Shown here piece after piece: positions 21,552 to 32,520 of a stretch of DNA of 64,000 nt. Numbering within the stretch: the stretch's first letter is position 1; each line of letters opens with the position of its first letter. The DNA is from Bisporella sp. PMI_857 (lineage: Eukaryota; Ascomycota; Leotiomycetes; Helotiales; Helotiaceae), in contig JAJSPD010000044.1 in the NCBI GenBank assembly GCA_021307315.1, positions 124,001-188,000 on the forward strand, in the 5' to 3' direction. The position numbers and the translations under genes are program-made. Below the pieces are notes generated by a model. The model saw only the letters and a list, made by a program, of their open reading frames with translations. It had not been told where the DNA came from and searched no databases.

Positions 21552-24370
21552 GGTGGACCAGATTGTCAATCGTCAAAAGAACCGAAAGAAAAGAATGAAT
21601 TGCGTACAACGCGGATAGTGGTGGGCAGTGACAATGACGACGACGACGACGAGGAAGGAAGGAAGGAACGGAACGTGCAAATATGCACTTAAAGATATGG
21701 GTTGTTCGGCCTGAACGTGAGGTTGTCGTGATGACGGTCAATTGAAGTTGAAACACTTGAGGGGGAGGGAAAGGCAAGCTGAGATTGCCCCAAGCGTCTA
21801 ATTACAGCAAAAAGCGGTTGGGTCGGGACTTGGCCTTGGCTCTGTCAGGGGCTGTCCGGGTACCTTGCAGCAAGCAAGTCAGCCGTTTTGCCGCCTACTA
21901 CCAATTCCAATGATCATATACCATTCAACTCTTTCCCACTCACAATGGCGTGGTCGCGTCTATTCTTATACTCTGCAACTGTCGCGGTTACTGTTACTGT
22001 TACTGTAACCCGATTTGAGAGTTGTCCAGGATGTGCAATCAACTCATTTGGGACCTGAGGCTGAGATATTTCCGTAGTCACATGACATGCTAATTCTGTG
22101 GCGTGAATGGCTCTTCAGCTCATTTTACTGTCCTCTTTCCATGCCTATTTCTGTGGAGATGAAATTACTTTCTTTCCACTGAAGCCTGGATCACAAATGT
22201 CTCTTTTTCTTTGGTGGGGGTTACCTGCCTGTGATTATATGTGTAGATGCGCTATTATTCTGTGAACATCATCTAATTACCTTTTTTAATCATGATTTGT
22301 TATTGGCGAACTCGTCCACGGATTGATATAGTGGACGGTGACTATAAAGGCTCAATATAACAATGACAATGACGGCAGTGGTTAATCATAATCTAGCACG
22401 AATCTCACCAGCAGCCGGATATATCTGGAACCCTCCTCCAAGAGTCAAGCTACATCAAGAATATTTAGTTCTCGTTGTGTGTGATTTCTGTGTCATAGGA
22501 GTCAGGCGCAGGCTGTGATATTCAATTTCCTGCACGACGCAGAAACATGCAAGTGGCACTTGAAGCCTTCACATATCGTAGTCAATGCGCTGTTCGCCAC
22601 TCATACAATGCGGAGCGGGCAATAGACGTTTTTAACTTGGGCCTACCGCTGCGTTCTAACAACTTGCACTATTTGAGGCTGGATATCCTTGAGTTACTGA
22701 AATTCCGTGGGCACAGTAGCTGTAACAGTCCCTTAACTAGCGGTAAGTCACCTCCTCGGAGCAAAGGCCCTTGTTGTGAGCGTTCCATGCTTGTAAGTTT
22801 TCGATAGAGTGTTGAAGAATTATACCTTACTTTAGTACTTCATAAACTGTTCATTTGCGCTGGAGTAAAAACTCGCCTGCAAGATGATAATGTGCTTAAC
22901 GTGTAATGGCTGGGGGGCACATGGTTTAGAAGGGCAAAACGTCTACAATTGCTGGAGAGGAGAACTGGCAGGCGTCTAAGCGCGTTTGCGACTCCCCGTA
23001 ACAAGAGGTTGTCTCCAGAACAGAACCCGATCATGATCTACTCTGCCATGTCTTCCTACCTAATGGCTTGGACCCCTCTCACGATTTTGGCATAGAAGTC
23101 TTCCCTGGAGCAGAATAAGTTTTCGATTGGGCCGAGCAAATCGAGGAATGAAACTAAAATGGACCATCCTCTATCAAATCTTTTTTAAAATACTCCATAA
23201 TCTCACCAGGGATTCTTACTTTATGCATCTATCTCAACCTCCTCGTTGCCTTATCGTCCACGCTCGCTCGTCAAACCATTCCCATCTCACACTTGATGTC
23301 CCTACGTTTTCGAAGTCCATCGCGAAGCCAATACCTCATCAATCTGGAAGTATACTCCGCCGGACGCCCCTGCCCCTTCGGCAGACTATTTGAGTGTCGG
23401 GCTCCCGCAGACAAGCCCAGGACTCTATTGATGGTTGTGTATTCTTCTACCTTGAGACGGAACTGTGGGTCACGAATGGTTGGCAAGCACCCATTGGTAA
23501 TAGCACCGCCGTTTGCTATAAGGTCGATTTCGGCAAATCCACAGAATTGTCGAGTGCTGAAACCGCCTTTCTCAGCACACTTCCCAGGTTGTTGATGGAT
23601 GATTTCGTATCGGGTTGAGATCAATGTCAACAGCCGGTGGGAGAGGCTACGAATACGATATATAATGCAGCTTCGGTCTCTCAGATCCGTTCGGAAATTA
23701 TACGGCAAAGCCGGACTACGCGTGCGGCTGATCGAATGGAAGGCCTTTTGTGAGTTGGTAACTGGGAATATGCACGAGGAACAGAAACCTTGAAATAGGC
23801 TATTGCAAGTCAATGCGTACTAAAGTATTGGTGTTTAGTGTGAACGATCATGTTTAATGATTAAAAAGCAAGCTCTTTACCGAAGAAACCGCCAAATCTG
23901 TAATATCAAATCTCCTATCTGAATAGTGAATAATTTGAACGCTAGATATGGCTTTGATCGGGAATGTAAGGACTATAAAATCACGTGATTATTCACATGA
24001 CACATCGTACGAAAAAAAGGTTGGCCTCATTCTAGAATCATGTATATAACACTCGTTTGGTACTTAGAACTCAATCAAGGGTTCTCATTTCAATAGGGAC
24101 CATTGAAGATATATCGTGAGCCAGATCACATCAAAATATTCAGGACCCCAACCAGGCCAACTGTAGTATAGAATGGGGAAGAAGTACCGCTAATCCGGGA
24201 CCAATGGGGTTGCTTTTCATGATGGCGTGCATTGTCCCTTCCTCAGGCAACGAACTTGTTGAGCCTAAATTTGCGGACATGTGACTTCGCGTTCCCCCAA
24301 CTTAACTTCTCTGTCTTTTACAGATCCTTCCCCCATAATCAATTACACTACCAACGCCGACGATGCCACA
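21552..24370. other. Divergent intergenic region, 2.8 kb
   Basis: It lies between the divergent Crh and Rad9/Crb2-like genes. It has a short (GTTACT)n-type run near 21987-22010. A plus-strand open stretch at 23394-23618 looks mildly coding-like and is discussed as a finding, but has no recognisable family or start. The rest has dense stops in all frames. Confidence 0.45.
23980..23989. promoter_or_regulatory. ATCACGTGAT palindrome upstream of the BRCT gene
   Basis: A perfect 10-bp palindrome with a CACGTG core stands about 390 bp before the start codon at 24371. This is the extended site favoured by Cbf1-type bHLH proteins. It is a single match, so any role is inferred. Confidence 0.35.
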
Positions 24371-27300
24371 ATGTCTAAGTCGCTCGTGGCGGCCGAAAAG
24401 GCTGCGATCAATGGAGATGGCGCGGAGTATGACACTCAATACTGCTTGCACGTGTTAAAAGATGTCCTTGTATGTTGGTTGTCGTGTGCCTATCATTTCG
24501 TTCCCCCAGGACAAGGAACATGCTGACCAATCAACCCCCTAGACAGAGGGTCCGACTACACCTACATAGTATATAGGTTTAGAATCATGACTAAGCGCGT
24601 TCCGCACCCCACCAAACCCGTAAACCACAGCGTAACCAGCCCTAAACTACAGCGTGACCAGCCCTAAAACACGCCGTGACAGCCTGTAAACACAGCGCAA
24701 CCAGCCTGTACACACGCGATTACGAGCCTGTAATACAACCAAAGTTTAAATGAAATTTTTTTTTTTGCTTGTATACTTATAAGTATGCTTTTATTTATAC
24801 TACAGCATTTTTTAATAGCATGTATACAAGTAGTTGCGCTGTGTTTACAGACTAGTTACGCTGTATTTTATAAGTATAGTAAAGTACGCGTATTTTTCAA
24901 CACGACTACTGTAAAATCGCTTGTAAACATTATTACAAGCTAACTAAAGTTTCAGTAGTTACTGTTTTTTAGTTGTAAAAAAACTTACAAATTCTAAATT
25001 ATAACTTTACATAATATATTTTTCTTAATTTTTATTTACTTTTTCTGTAATTTTTTTTTATACATTTTTTACACTTTTTAAAACGTACTTATTTTCGTTT
25101 ACTTGAAAGTCCGACTTTACTTTTTTTTCGGTTTAAGTTTTAAGTTTTTTTTTATTATTTAGCTATATTGTAATTTTTTTCAATGTTTAATTAGTTTTGC
25201 TAGCTATAATATTACTCTGAAAATTCCGGCGCTTTTTTAGTATAAGCTATAGCTGTTTTCGTAAAATTTTAAACTGTAAAATTTTTTATTTCCGGGTTTT
25301 ACAGTAGTTTGCAAGCTATACATTTAGATAAACTTTTAACTATGCTTTTTTTTAGCTATATAACTTTGTATTAAAACTTCCGGGCAGTTTAGTGTTAGTT
25401 TTTTTAGTAATTCTACAATTATAAACAAAAGTTCTGGTTTTAGTTTTAATTCTAGTTTTAATTCCGGTTTTAATTCTGATTCTAGTTCTAGTACTAGCTC
25501 GATTTTTTAATTATATTGCTTGTAAAAGTTTTTTTGCGAATTAAATATAGTTTTTAGTATATTTTCCGAAATCTGGAAAGTCGGTATCGAGCTACTAAAT
25601 ACTTTTACAAATATTTAAAAGTTCGTAACTAGTAAAAGCGCTGAAACTAGAACTGTATTTCGTAGTATAGCTTAAAGCTGCGAAGCTTTAATATTTTAAA
25701 GTATTTAACTTTGTGTAACAATTAAAGCTTAAAGCTTAAATAAACAGTTGCAACTTTAACGAGTATATTTTTAATTATAGTATACAAAACAAACTGAAGC
25801 TTGTTTTAGCAATTGCACTTTTTTTGTAAAAAAAACTCGACCAGTTTTATTGTTTATACAAGCTATATTACTAAGCTTTTTAATTTGCAACGAATTTAAA
25901 AGCAGCTGTAAAGTACTTTTACGGTTTTAATACTAGTAACTATAAAAATTTACCGGTGTAAAACTAATAGTACTTTTTTTTAAGTTACAAGTATATACGC
26001 AAAATAGTTTTATTGCTCGTGTAAAAGCTTTAGTATACGGCTTTAGTAAACGAAATACAAATTTAATATAGCGCTAAACAAATCGAAAAGTATACTAAGT
26101 AACAACTCTCAAAATACTATAGTATAGTTTACAGTCGAAATTCAAAAGCGTAAAATTTCGTTTACTATTCGTAGTAGTCCGGATTAAAGTAATTTAATTA
26201 ACAACTGCATTTTTAATATTAAGCTAAATTGAAAACAAGTTCTTTTTAGTTTTTTTTCTTTTAAAGTATTGCTTAATATATACATAAGCACTTTCGTTTT
26301 TACAAGTTGAACTAAGTTAGCTTAAAACTGTAAATAGCATTTACAAGTTCGTAAATACTTACCGGAATATAGTTTAAGTTCCGAAATGTATATAAAAGCT
26401 TGTTTAAGCAGTAACTAAGCGTTCTTTTTAGCTATCTTTAAATTACTTTTTACGCAAATAATTAATACACTTTTAGTACTTTACAGCAAAATATTTAGTA
26501 CGTAACTATAGCTAACGCTTTTTGTATTAGTCGATTGTTAAAGTATAAATAATGCTTTGCTACAAAGCATTAAAAACTGGCTAATTATTTTCTAGTATAC
26601 TTTTACAGTAAGCTAGTACGCGCTAATTTACATGCTAAATACAAAGCATAATTAAAACATTCGTAAATACAGTTTTAAAAGCATTTTATACAGTATTATT
26701 TTTATTTATAACTATTACTTTTGAGCTTATTTTAAATTGTTAGAACTGTTGAAATGCTTAAATATAATTAATTGTAAATTCGCTAAAAAAAAAAACAAAA
26801 GTTTATAAAAAACGTTTTTCCAGAGTTTGTAATACTTAAATATTACTCAAAATTAAACACTAGATTTACGGCTAAGTATTATAACATAATTTAGCTGTAA
26901 AAACTGTAAAAATCCGTAAATAATTTCCGTAAATTTACTTATTAATTATATAAAAAAATAGCATATTAAATTTGTTTGTTTTATAAGTACTATTTATTAT
27001 AATTACATTTTGATTTTAATGTGCAAGTTTAATAAATTCTGAATAAGCAATAAACAGATATTCGGTCCGATTTTAAACTGTAATTTGTAGTTAAAAGTAT
27101 ATTCTTTTATTTGTAAAGTAGCGAACTAGTACATTATTTGCTGCTAATTCGTGTAATCGATTACGCTTAAAAAAACTATATAAATTATATATATTTTTAG
27201 TTTGAAACAAAGCGAAAGTGTTTTGCCGAAAAAAAGCTATAAAGTTTTGTAGTTTAATTTTTAGTACTATTAAAATAACCTGTAAAATAAAATAAAAATT

Positions 27301-30300
27301 ACGTACCGGCAAAATAAAGCTTTTTTGCTTTGTTTATATTTTTTTGAGCAAGTTTACAGTATGCCGAATATAATAATGCTGCGTAGTTTAAAAAGTAGTT
27401 ATAAGTATTGTATTAAGTTTTTTCTCGATATTAAACTTTTTATTGTGCTTTACTTAACTTTCTAGCTATAACAAAGAATTTACAACTTGTTTTACGAGTT
27501 TTAGTTTCTTTTTTACGAGTTCGTAACTGATTTTGCGAATTGTTTTCGGGCGAAAGTTGACTGCTACAGTCGCACTTATAAAACACTTTTTTTCGTAAAC
27601 TATTGTATAGAATAAATCGACTAATGCAAAAAGCATAATAATGCTGTTTTGCTCAAGCTTGAATTGACTTGTAAAACTAGTTTTAAAAGCAATATATAGC
27701 TTTTGGTAATAGTAGCATCTAAAAAAAGTCGGCAGTTAAAAGTAGTGCTAGTAATAGTAATAATGACAGTAACTTTAATACTAACGGAACACTACTAAAA
27801 AAGTACACCGGAATTAGTGATAGCATATCCATAAGTATACAGGCAAAAAACAAAATTTATTCAAGCTTTGGTTGTATTCCAGGTCCGTAATCGCGTCGTT
27901 ACAGGCTGGTCGCGTTGTGTTTTACAGGTTTGGTGGGGTGCGGAACGCGCTTAGTCATGATTCTAAACCTACATACTATGTAGGTGTAGTCGGACCCCTA
28001 GACAGATTCTCCACATAGATCTTCAACGCCTGTACGCGATAACGCGTCCGTCATTAACGACGACCACTCCAGACCTCCAAGGTCATCGCCGCCTCCTTCC
28101 CCAAAGAAAATATTGGAGGGTCAAACAATCGTAAAATTTATTCGTGGAGAGAATGGAAAACTTCGCGCGTTCGACGAAGAAGGCAATCAGATTGACCCAA
28201 TTGCCCTGAGAAAGATGGATAACCTTACACAAAGGAGCACTATGTCTGCGACGCAGGAATTTCCAGAGTCAGCGTATGAACGTTTTGACTTGCTGAAGTC
28301 GCGAAAGACCATGTATCACGCAGAGGATCACAGTGATGATGATAATGAGCCCGACAATAAAGAGGGTGGAGGACATACCGTTACAGAATCTACCGTCCAT
28401 ACTTGGGGAGAAAATGATACAGGACATGTCCGATTTGATTCGTATACCGCGACGAAAGGAAATGAACATACTATTGTCTCATCCATGGACGATTCCCACA
28501 TATATGAACCTCGAACTCCGGCACCAGCCATTAATCCTTTTGCCCACAAAGGCAGCGTCTTAAAAGCACATGAGATGTTTGGAGCTACACAGCCTTCGTC
28601 AATTGGCAGATTAGCTAGCGCAGCATCGACTCGACCTTCGCCAAACTATGGCAATTCCTCTCCTACGAAGGTTATGCCGTCGTCACCCTTGCAAGTTCAT
28701 TCACGCTCAAAATCAGATGAATCTCCTTCACCCACACCAGTGACGACCTATAACTTGAAATCTTCTAGCGTGCCAATATCTGAACGATCGAAATCAGTAG
28801 ATGCAGGACCACGTCAGTACGTCTCGATGAGAGATTCACAGGAGGCAAGACGGAGAGAAAAAGTTCAAGTTGGTGATGATTCCGATGCGAATTCCGATAC
28901 AGATTCAGAAAGCGATATGAATGATGTGCCAAGAAAGCTGAAAGAAAGAGAGAGAGAAGCGCGCATCCTAAAGGAGATATCAATTGTTACACAAAAGCGT
29001 CCGGTTGCTCGCCAAAACAGTGCTGACACCTCAGGTGTGAACGTGGAAGTGGAAGTGCCGTCGACCGAAAGCAAGGCCCAACGACGGAGTATACAGGAAG
29101 AATACATTACTCAATGCAGTGGCTTCGATGCTAGGGACACACAAAGTCAAAGTGGAAGTCAAGAAAGAGTAGCTGACTCTCAATCCTTGGAAACCGAGCT
29201 GCCAACTTATTCTGCAGCACAAACTCGTATTCCAAGCCCTAGACTGCCTTCCACCAGTGCTCAGCCCTCAGATTCCGCAATCATCCTTGAAACTAGCCCG
29301 TCAGACCGTATACGTCCTATGGGCGAGGTTGCGTCTTTGTCATTCGATGTTCCAGACGAGATTGATGCACCAGGCTTCACCCAGGATGTCGATTTCGAGA
29401 ATGCTTTGCGTCCATTCTCATCACCAAGTTCGAGCCCGTCGAAGCTGAGTAGGCTCCGTAATCGTAACGGCGAAGCAGACCTCAACACGAAATTAGCATC
29501 CAACCAAGGCCCAGCTAAAATGTCGACCACTGCAAAAACAATTGCGGTAATAACCGGCTCTAATGTTGGTTCTCACGAATTACCTAATGCGTCTGTACAA
29601 CAGAAACAAGGGCAGGATGAGTATGCTCAAGTAGCGACAGAAAAGGTAGTGGGTGATGACCAAGTTCGAGAGACTGCGGTTACACAATCGAACAACGCCA
29701 TAGCGCTACCTGAAGTATTTGCTGATACACCTGAAAATATACAAAAGTCCAAAATCGCATCTAGCTCCACGAACTTCACGCCTCTCTCTTCTCTTGCGTC
29801 TACAATAAGCTCCATTAGCACCACATCTGCACCGTCAAGAACACCAGCCAAGAAGAATATTAAGCGTAAAAGAACTGCTACCGATCATGTAGCTCCTGCC
29901 CCGACACGGTCCAGTAAGCGAAAGTCTACAATTTGCAATACGCGAGATAGTAGCACCGACCCACTAGCAGGCCCTTCCACAGAGAAGGAAAATCACGATC
30001 AAACAGCAGGTCTTTTTGAGAATATGGCATTTGCTGTGTCTTATGTCAAACAGGAAAAAGAAAAAGATTCAGTCATCAGATTGATTAACGACAATGGGGG
30101 TCGCGTGTTAGAAGCGGGATTTAACGTTCTGTTTGATCCTGTGACCTCACACGATGTAGAGGACACCGACGAAGCTTTGACTCTGTCCTCCACAGCAAAG
30201 ACACTTGGCTTTGTAGCCCTAATTGCGGATGAATATTCTCGAAGAGCAAAATACATGGAAGCCCTTGCGCTGGGTCTCCCATGTATATCTGGCCATTGGA

Positions 30301-30818
30301 TCAGATGCTGTGTTCAAAGAGGAGAGATCGTAGGATGGGATGAGTATCTCCTTTGCGCTGGTGTATCGTCCTTCATAGGCGGTACTCGCTCTAGAATTCT
30401 TCAACCCTACTCTGCATCTCAAGCTAAGTTCATTAATACTTACTCTGAGCGCAGAAAGATGCTTGCAGGGATGTCGATTTTGCTAGTTACAGGCAAGGGT
30501 CGTATTGCGGAGGAGAAGAAGGCGTTTGTATTTTTGACACAGGTTCTTGGGCCTACACATATCGAGCAAGTCGCAGAGTTCCAGCAAGCGAGGAAGAGGC
30601 TTGTCGAGTATGAGGAGCGCAGGCAGAAATGGGACATGGTATATGTGTACGATCAGAAAGCTGCAAATACGGCGATCTTCAGCTCAACAAGTGCAAAATC
30701 AAGAAAGCGAAAAGGCGGTCCGGTAGAAGGAGCTGCACCAGCTCCGAAGCGCGTCCGGATGATCAGCGACGAAGATGTCGTCCAGAGTCTTATATTTGGC
30801 CGACTGATTGATGAGTAA
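24371..30818 (+). CDS. Rad9/Crb2-type DNA-damage checkpoint protein with BRCT domains
   Basis: Exons 24371-24469 and 28002-30818 encode 971 aa. They are separated by a 3532-nt intron that contains a transposon; the same exon edges with the element removed would give a 73-nt intron. The junction text LKDVLTDSPHRSSTPVR is in frame. The long middle is Ser/Thr-rich and disordered, with several SQ/TQ sites (TQSQSGSQE, SSATQ-like) of the type phosphorylated by ATM/ATR kinases, and a Tudor region is expected before the BRCTs, though I cannot mark it. The C-terminal 270 residues hold tandem BRCT repeats: AFAVSYVKQEKEKDSVIRLI, then LGLPCISGHWIRCCVQRGEI with the conserved Trp, and AGMSILLVTGKGR. A basic tail RKRKGGP follows. 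Rad9, Crb2 and 53BP1 bridge damaged chromatin to effector kinases. The family call rests on layout and the BRCT pair. Whether the allele still makes full-length protein depends on splicing out the element. Confidence 0.82.
24539..24547. repeat. Target-site duplication, left copy (CTAGACAGA)
   Basis: Nine bases, CTAGACAGA, directly abut the left inverted repeat and recur directly after the right one. The copy contains the original 3' splice site (CTAG) and the first five bases of exon 2 of the BRCT gene. Confidence 0.93.
24548..24790 (+). repeat. Left terminal inverted repeat of the element
   Basis: The first 69 bases match the reverse complement of the right end with one difference (ATATAGG against GTATGTAGG context). 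After an extra tandem block the match resumes through CGCGATTACG, AATACAACCAAAG and TTGCTTGTATACTTAT. The repeat contains the near-palindrome ACCTACATAGTATATAGGT. Confidence 0.9.
24617..24740 (+). repeat. Subterminal tandem repeat, about 22-bp units, left end only expanded
   Basis: Five units of 21-22 bp plus a partial one start near 24617, 24639, 24661, 24682, 24704 and 24726, each built on GCC(C/T)(T/G)TAAACACAGCG(T/C)(A/G)ACCA with small changes. The right inverted repeat carries only two such units and a partial one, which explains why it is about 65 bp shorter. Confidence 0.8.
27822..27997 (-). repeat. Right terminal inverted repeat of the element
   Basis: Read on the minus strand it begins GGGTCCGACTACACCTACAT and follows the left repeat through TCATGACTAAGCGCG and CACCCCACCAAACC, then CGACCAGCCTGTAA, CGCGATTACGG, AATACAACCAAAG and TGCCTGTATACTTAT. 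ACCTACATACTATGTAGGT near its end is a perfect self-complementary hairpin around one base. Confidence 0.9.
27998..28006. repeat. Target-site duplication, right copy (CTAGACAGA)
   Basis: Identical to 24539-24547. This copy supplies the acceptor AG at 28000-28001 that must be used to join exon 1 to exon 2 of the BRCT gene in frame. Confidence 0.93.
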
Positions 30819-32520
30819 GGACTTGTTTTTGGCGCAACGGAAGAGGGGCATATATACCATAGTAATGGTGGGCGTTGCTTATTTGGGGTGCGTCACATAT
30901 CATTAATTGAACTAGCATGAGGTTGACTAGAGTTCACAATTCTACAATACTATATCACGGAACAGAGATTTTGCATGGGCACGGTTAGTCGAACTAGAAG
31001 CGAATGAATTACGAATTGATTCATTGCCATGTCCCGATAATTTTCCAGCGTGTATTTAGAAGAATGGCTTATTTCGCCTATTAACGCATAACTTCTTTAC
31101 CTCACATCGTTCCGATCCTCTGCTCTCCTCCCCCGAACGACAAAAAGTGGATCCTCTCCTGTCACCATCCACCTAAATTTTCTCTCCTTCAGGACCTCCT
31201 CGATATCCTCTCATCCCCCTACGGCCCATAAGGACACACCCACCAACTCTTCCTTGCCTCGCGCTTCCCATGCCCAGCCATGCCCTAACAACGGTCGCTG
31301 GAAACCGGCGGTTTGAAAATGCCATGTGTGCTATCCCGCTAGGTTTGAAGACTCTGCACTGAGAAATTATTTAAGAACTTCAAACACACCTGGCGAGCAG
31401 GAAAGTGCAAGCAAAGCAGGGGCATACCGATTCAATTCTTTGAACATAGAGATTGGCTTTGGTTAGGTAATCCACCCTTAAGTTACAGATTACTGTGTTT
31501 ATGCTTGCTGTCCTAGCCTCTCCTATCTTCGGGCCTGTATTCAGGTCCTTGATCTGCCCAGCATCTGCGGACCTAGATCTTCATCACTATTCGTAGGTCA
31601 CCAACACGGAACTCGGTGAGATGTCTGTTAGTCTTTAATTCCCTCTCGTTCATACCCACGCCCACACACTCAATCTATCCGGTAAATGGCCCGCCCAGCT
31701 CGAGCACAGATCCAACACCTCACCACCCTCTTTTATCACTTCTTGATAATACGCCTTTAGAGAGGATATCGTACCGTGGACGATATGCTACAGGAATCAC
31801 GGCTGGTTGTGCTGCTCCCTACCAGGCCCCTCGTCCTACCTCCTCATACCCTCTGGGTTATAAACAATATTCTCTGGGCATAAACCTCTCGTCAATGATC
31901 TTGCTAGTACCTTTCACGCCCTGGCGGTGACATGGCTGGATATCTCCTTCGCGGGCAAATACCGAATTGAGTACGGAGATTGGTGGCACAATTGATTCGC
32001 ACGCTATGTTATATAATTAGAGATGAATAATTAAGAGGAGGAGGGTAGCAGGAGGTGAGATAAACTAATGATGGAATCAGAGCATGGAAGCTCCTTGGCG
32101 AGCCAAGATACAAATCTAAACGCCATGGACGTGCTGAGACGGATGCTAAATTAAGCTTATTTATCCCTGTTCGTGTATTTTACTATACTTTCGCTATCTG
32201 GGAGCCTTCTAGCTTCTACCCATGTAATGACTTACTTAAGTTAACGGAGGTTTCTTCATCGTATCGTATCACGGAAAATGTGTCCACGCGAGAGAATTTC
32301 TAGCCTTGAGCGGCAGCGTGCAAATGGATGTAAAAGCTTCACGACCGTGGTATTACACATACATGCTAACAGCAAAAGCAGGTATCTCCATGTCTCCCAG
32401 CAATGATTTTTTCGTAATTTCCTCCATAACACCCAAAAATCCCCCATGCAAAGTAGCATTCCGGGCCATAAATAATGACAAAACAAGCGAATCCTTAGCC
32501 CCGAAGACTCCAATGTTTTC
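30819..32520. other. Convergent intergenic region, 1.7 kb
   Basis: It lies between the 3' ends of the BRCT gene and the CAF-1 gene. A pyrimidine-rich zone spans about 31100-31250. ORFs such as the one at 31616 have no motif or splice context. Nothing else is recognised. Confidence 0.45.

Larger units (their letters stand above)
24548..27997. mobile_element. Mutator-like DNA transposon, non-autonomous or decayed, 3450 bp
   Basis: The element is bounded by inverted repeats starting GGGTCCGACTACACCTACAT and flanked by a perfect 9-bp direct duplication. A 9-bp duplication with long terminal inverted repeats (about 176-243 bp) is the signature of Mutator-like elements; hAT gives 8 bp and Tc1/mariner TA. 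The interior, about 24750-27820, is very AT-rich, full of TA steps and poly-T runs, and has no ORF above about 73 codons, so no transposase is encoded here. It would need a helper in trans, or it has been degraded, for instance by repeat-induced point mutation. The ends are far less AT-rich than the interior. It sits in intron 1 of the Rad9/Crb2-like gene. I could not compare it with other copies; family membership is inferred from the ends alone. Confidence 0.88.

Noticed and set aside
23271..23813. 180-codon minus-strand ORF
   Set aside because: It has no motif, its composition is Arg/Ser-rich as in antisense frames, and it overlaps a more protein-like plus-strand stretch.
24639..24672. Telomere-like CCCTAAA motifs in the transposon end
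   Set aside because: CCCTAAA occurs twice within degenerate 22-bp units and then becomes CCTGTAA; there is no run of the hexamer, so this is not an interstitial telomere.
24548..27997. Interpretation of the AT-rich insert as a centromere fragment, mitochondrial insertion or LTR element
   Set aside because: Matched inverted (not direct) ends and a perfect 9-bp duplication define a DNA transposon. No mitochondrial gene text was seen.
31616..31930. 104-codon plus-strand ORF between the BRCT and CAF-1 genes
   Set aside because: Pro/Ser-rich text from a pyrimidine-rich spacer; no homologous motif, splice context or codon bias.
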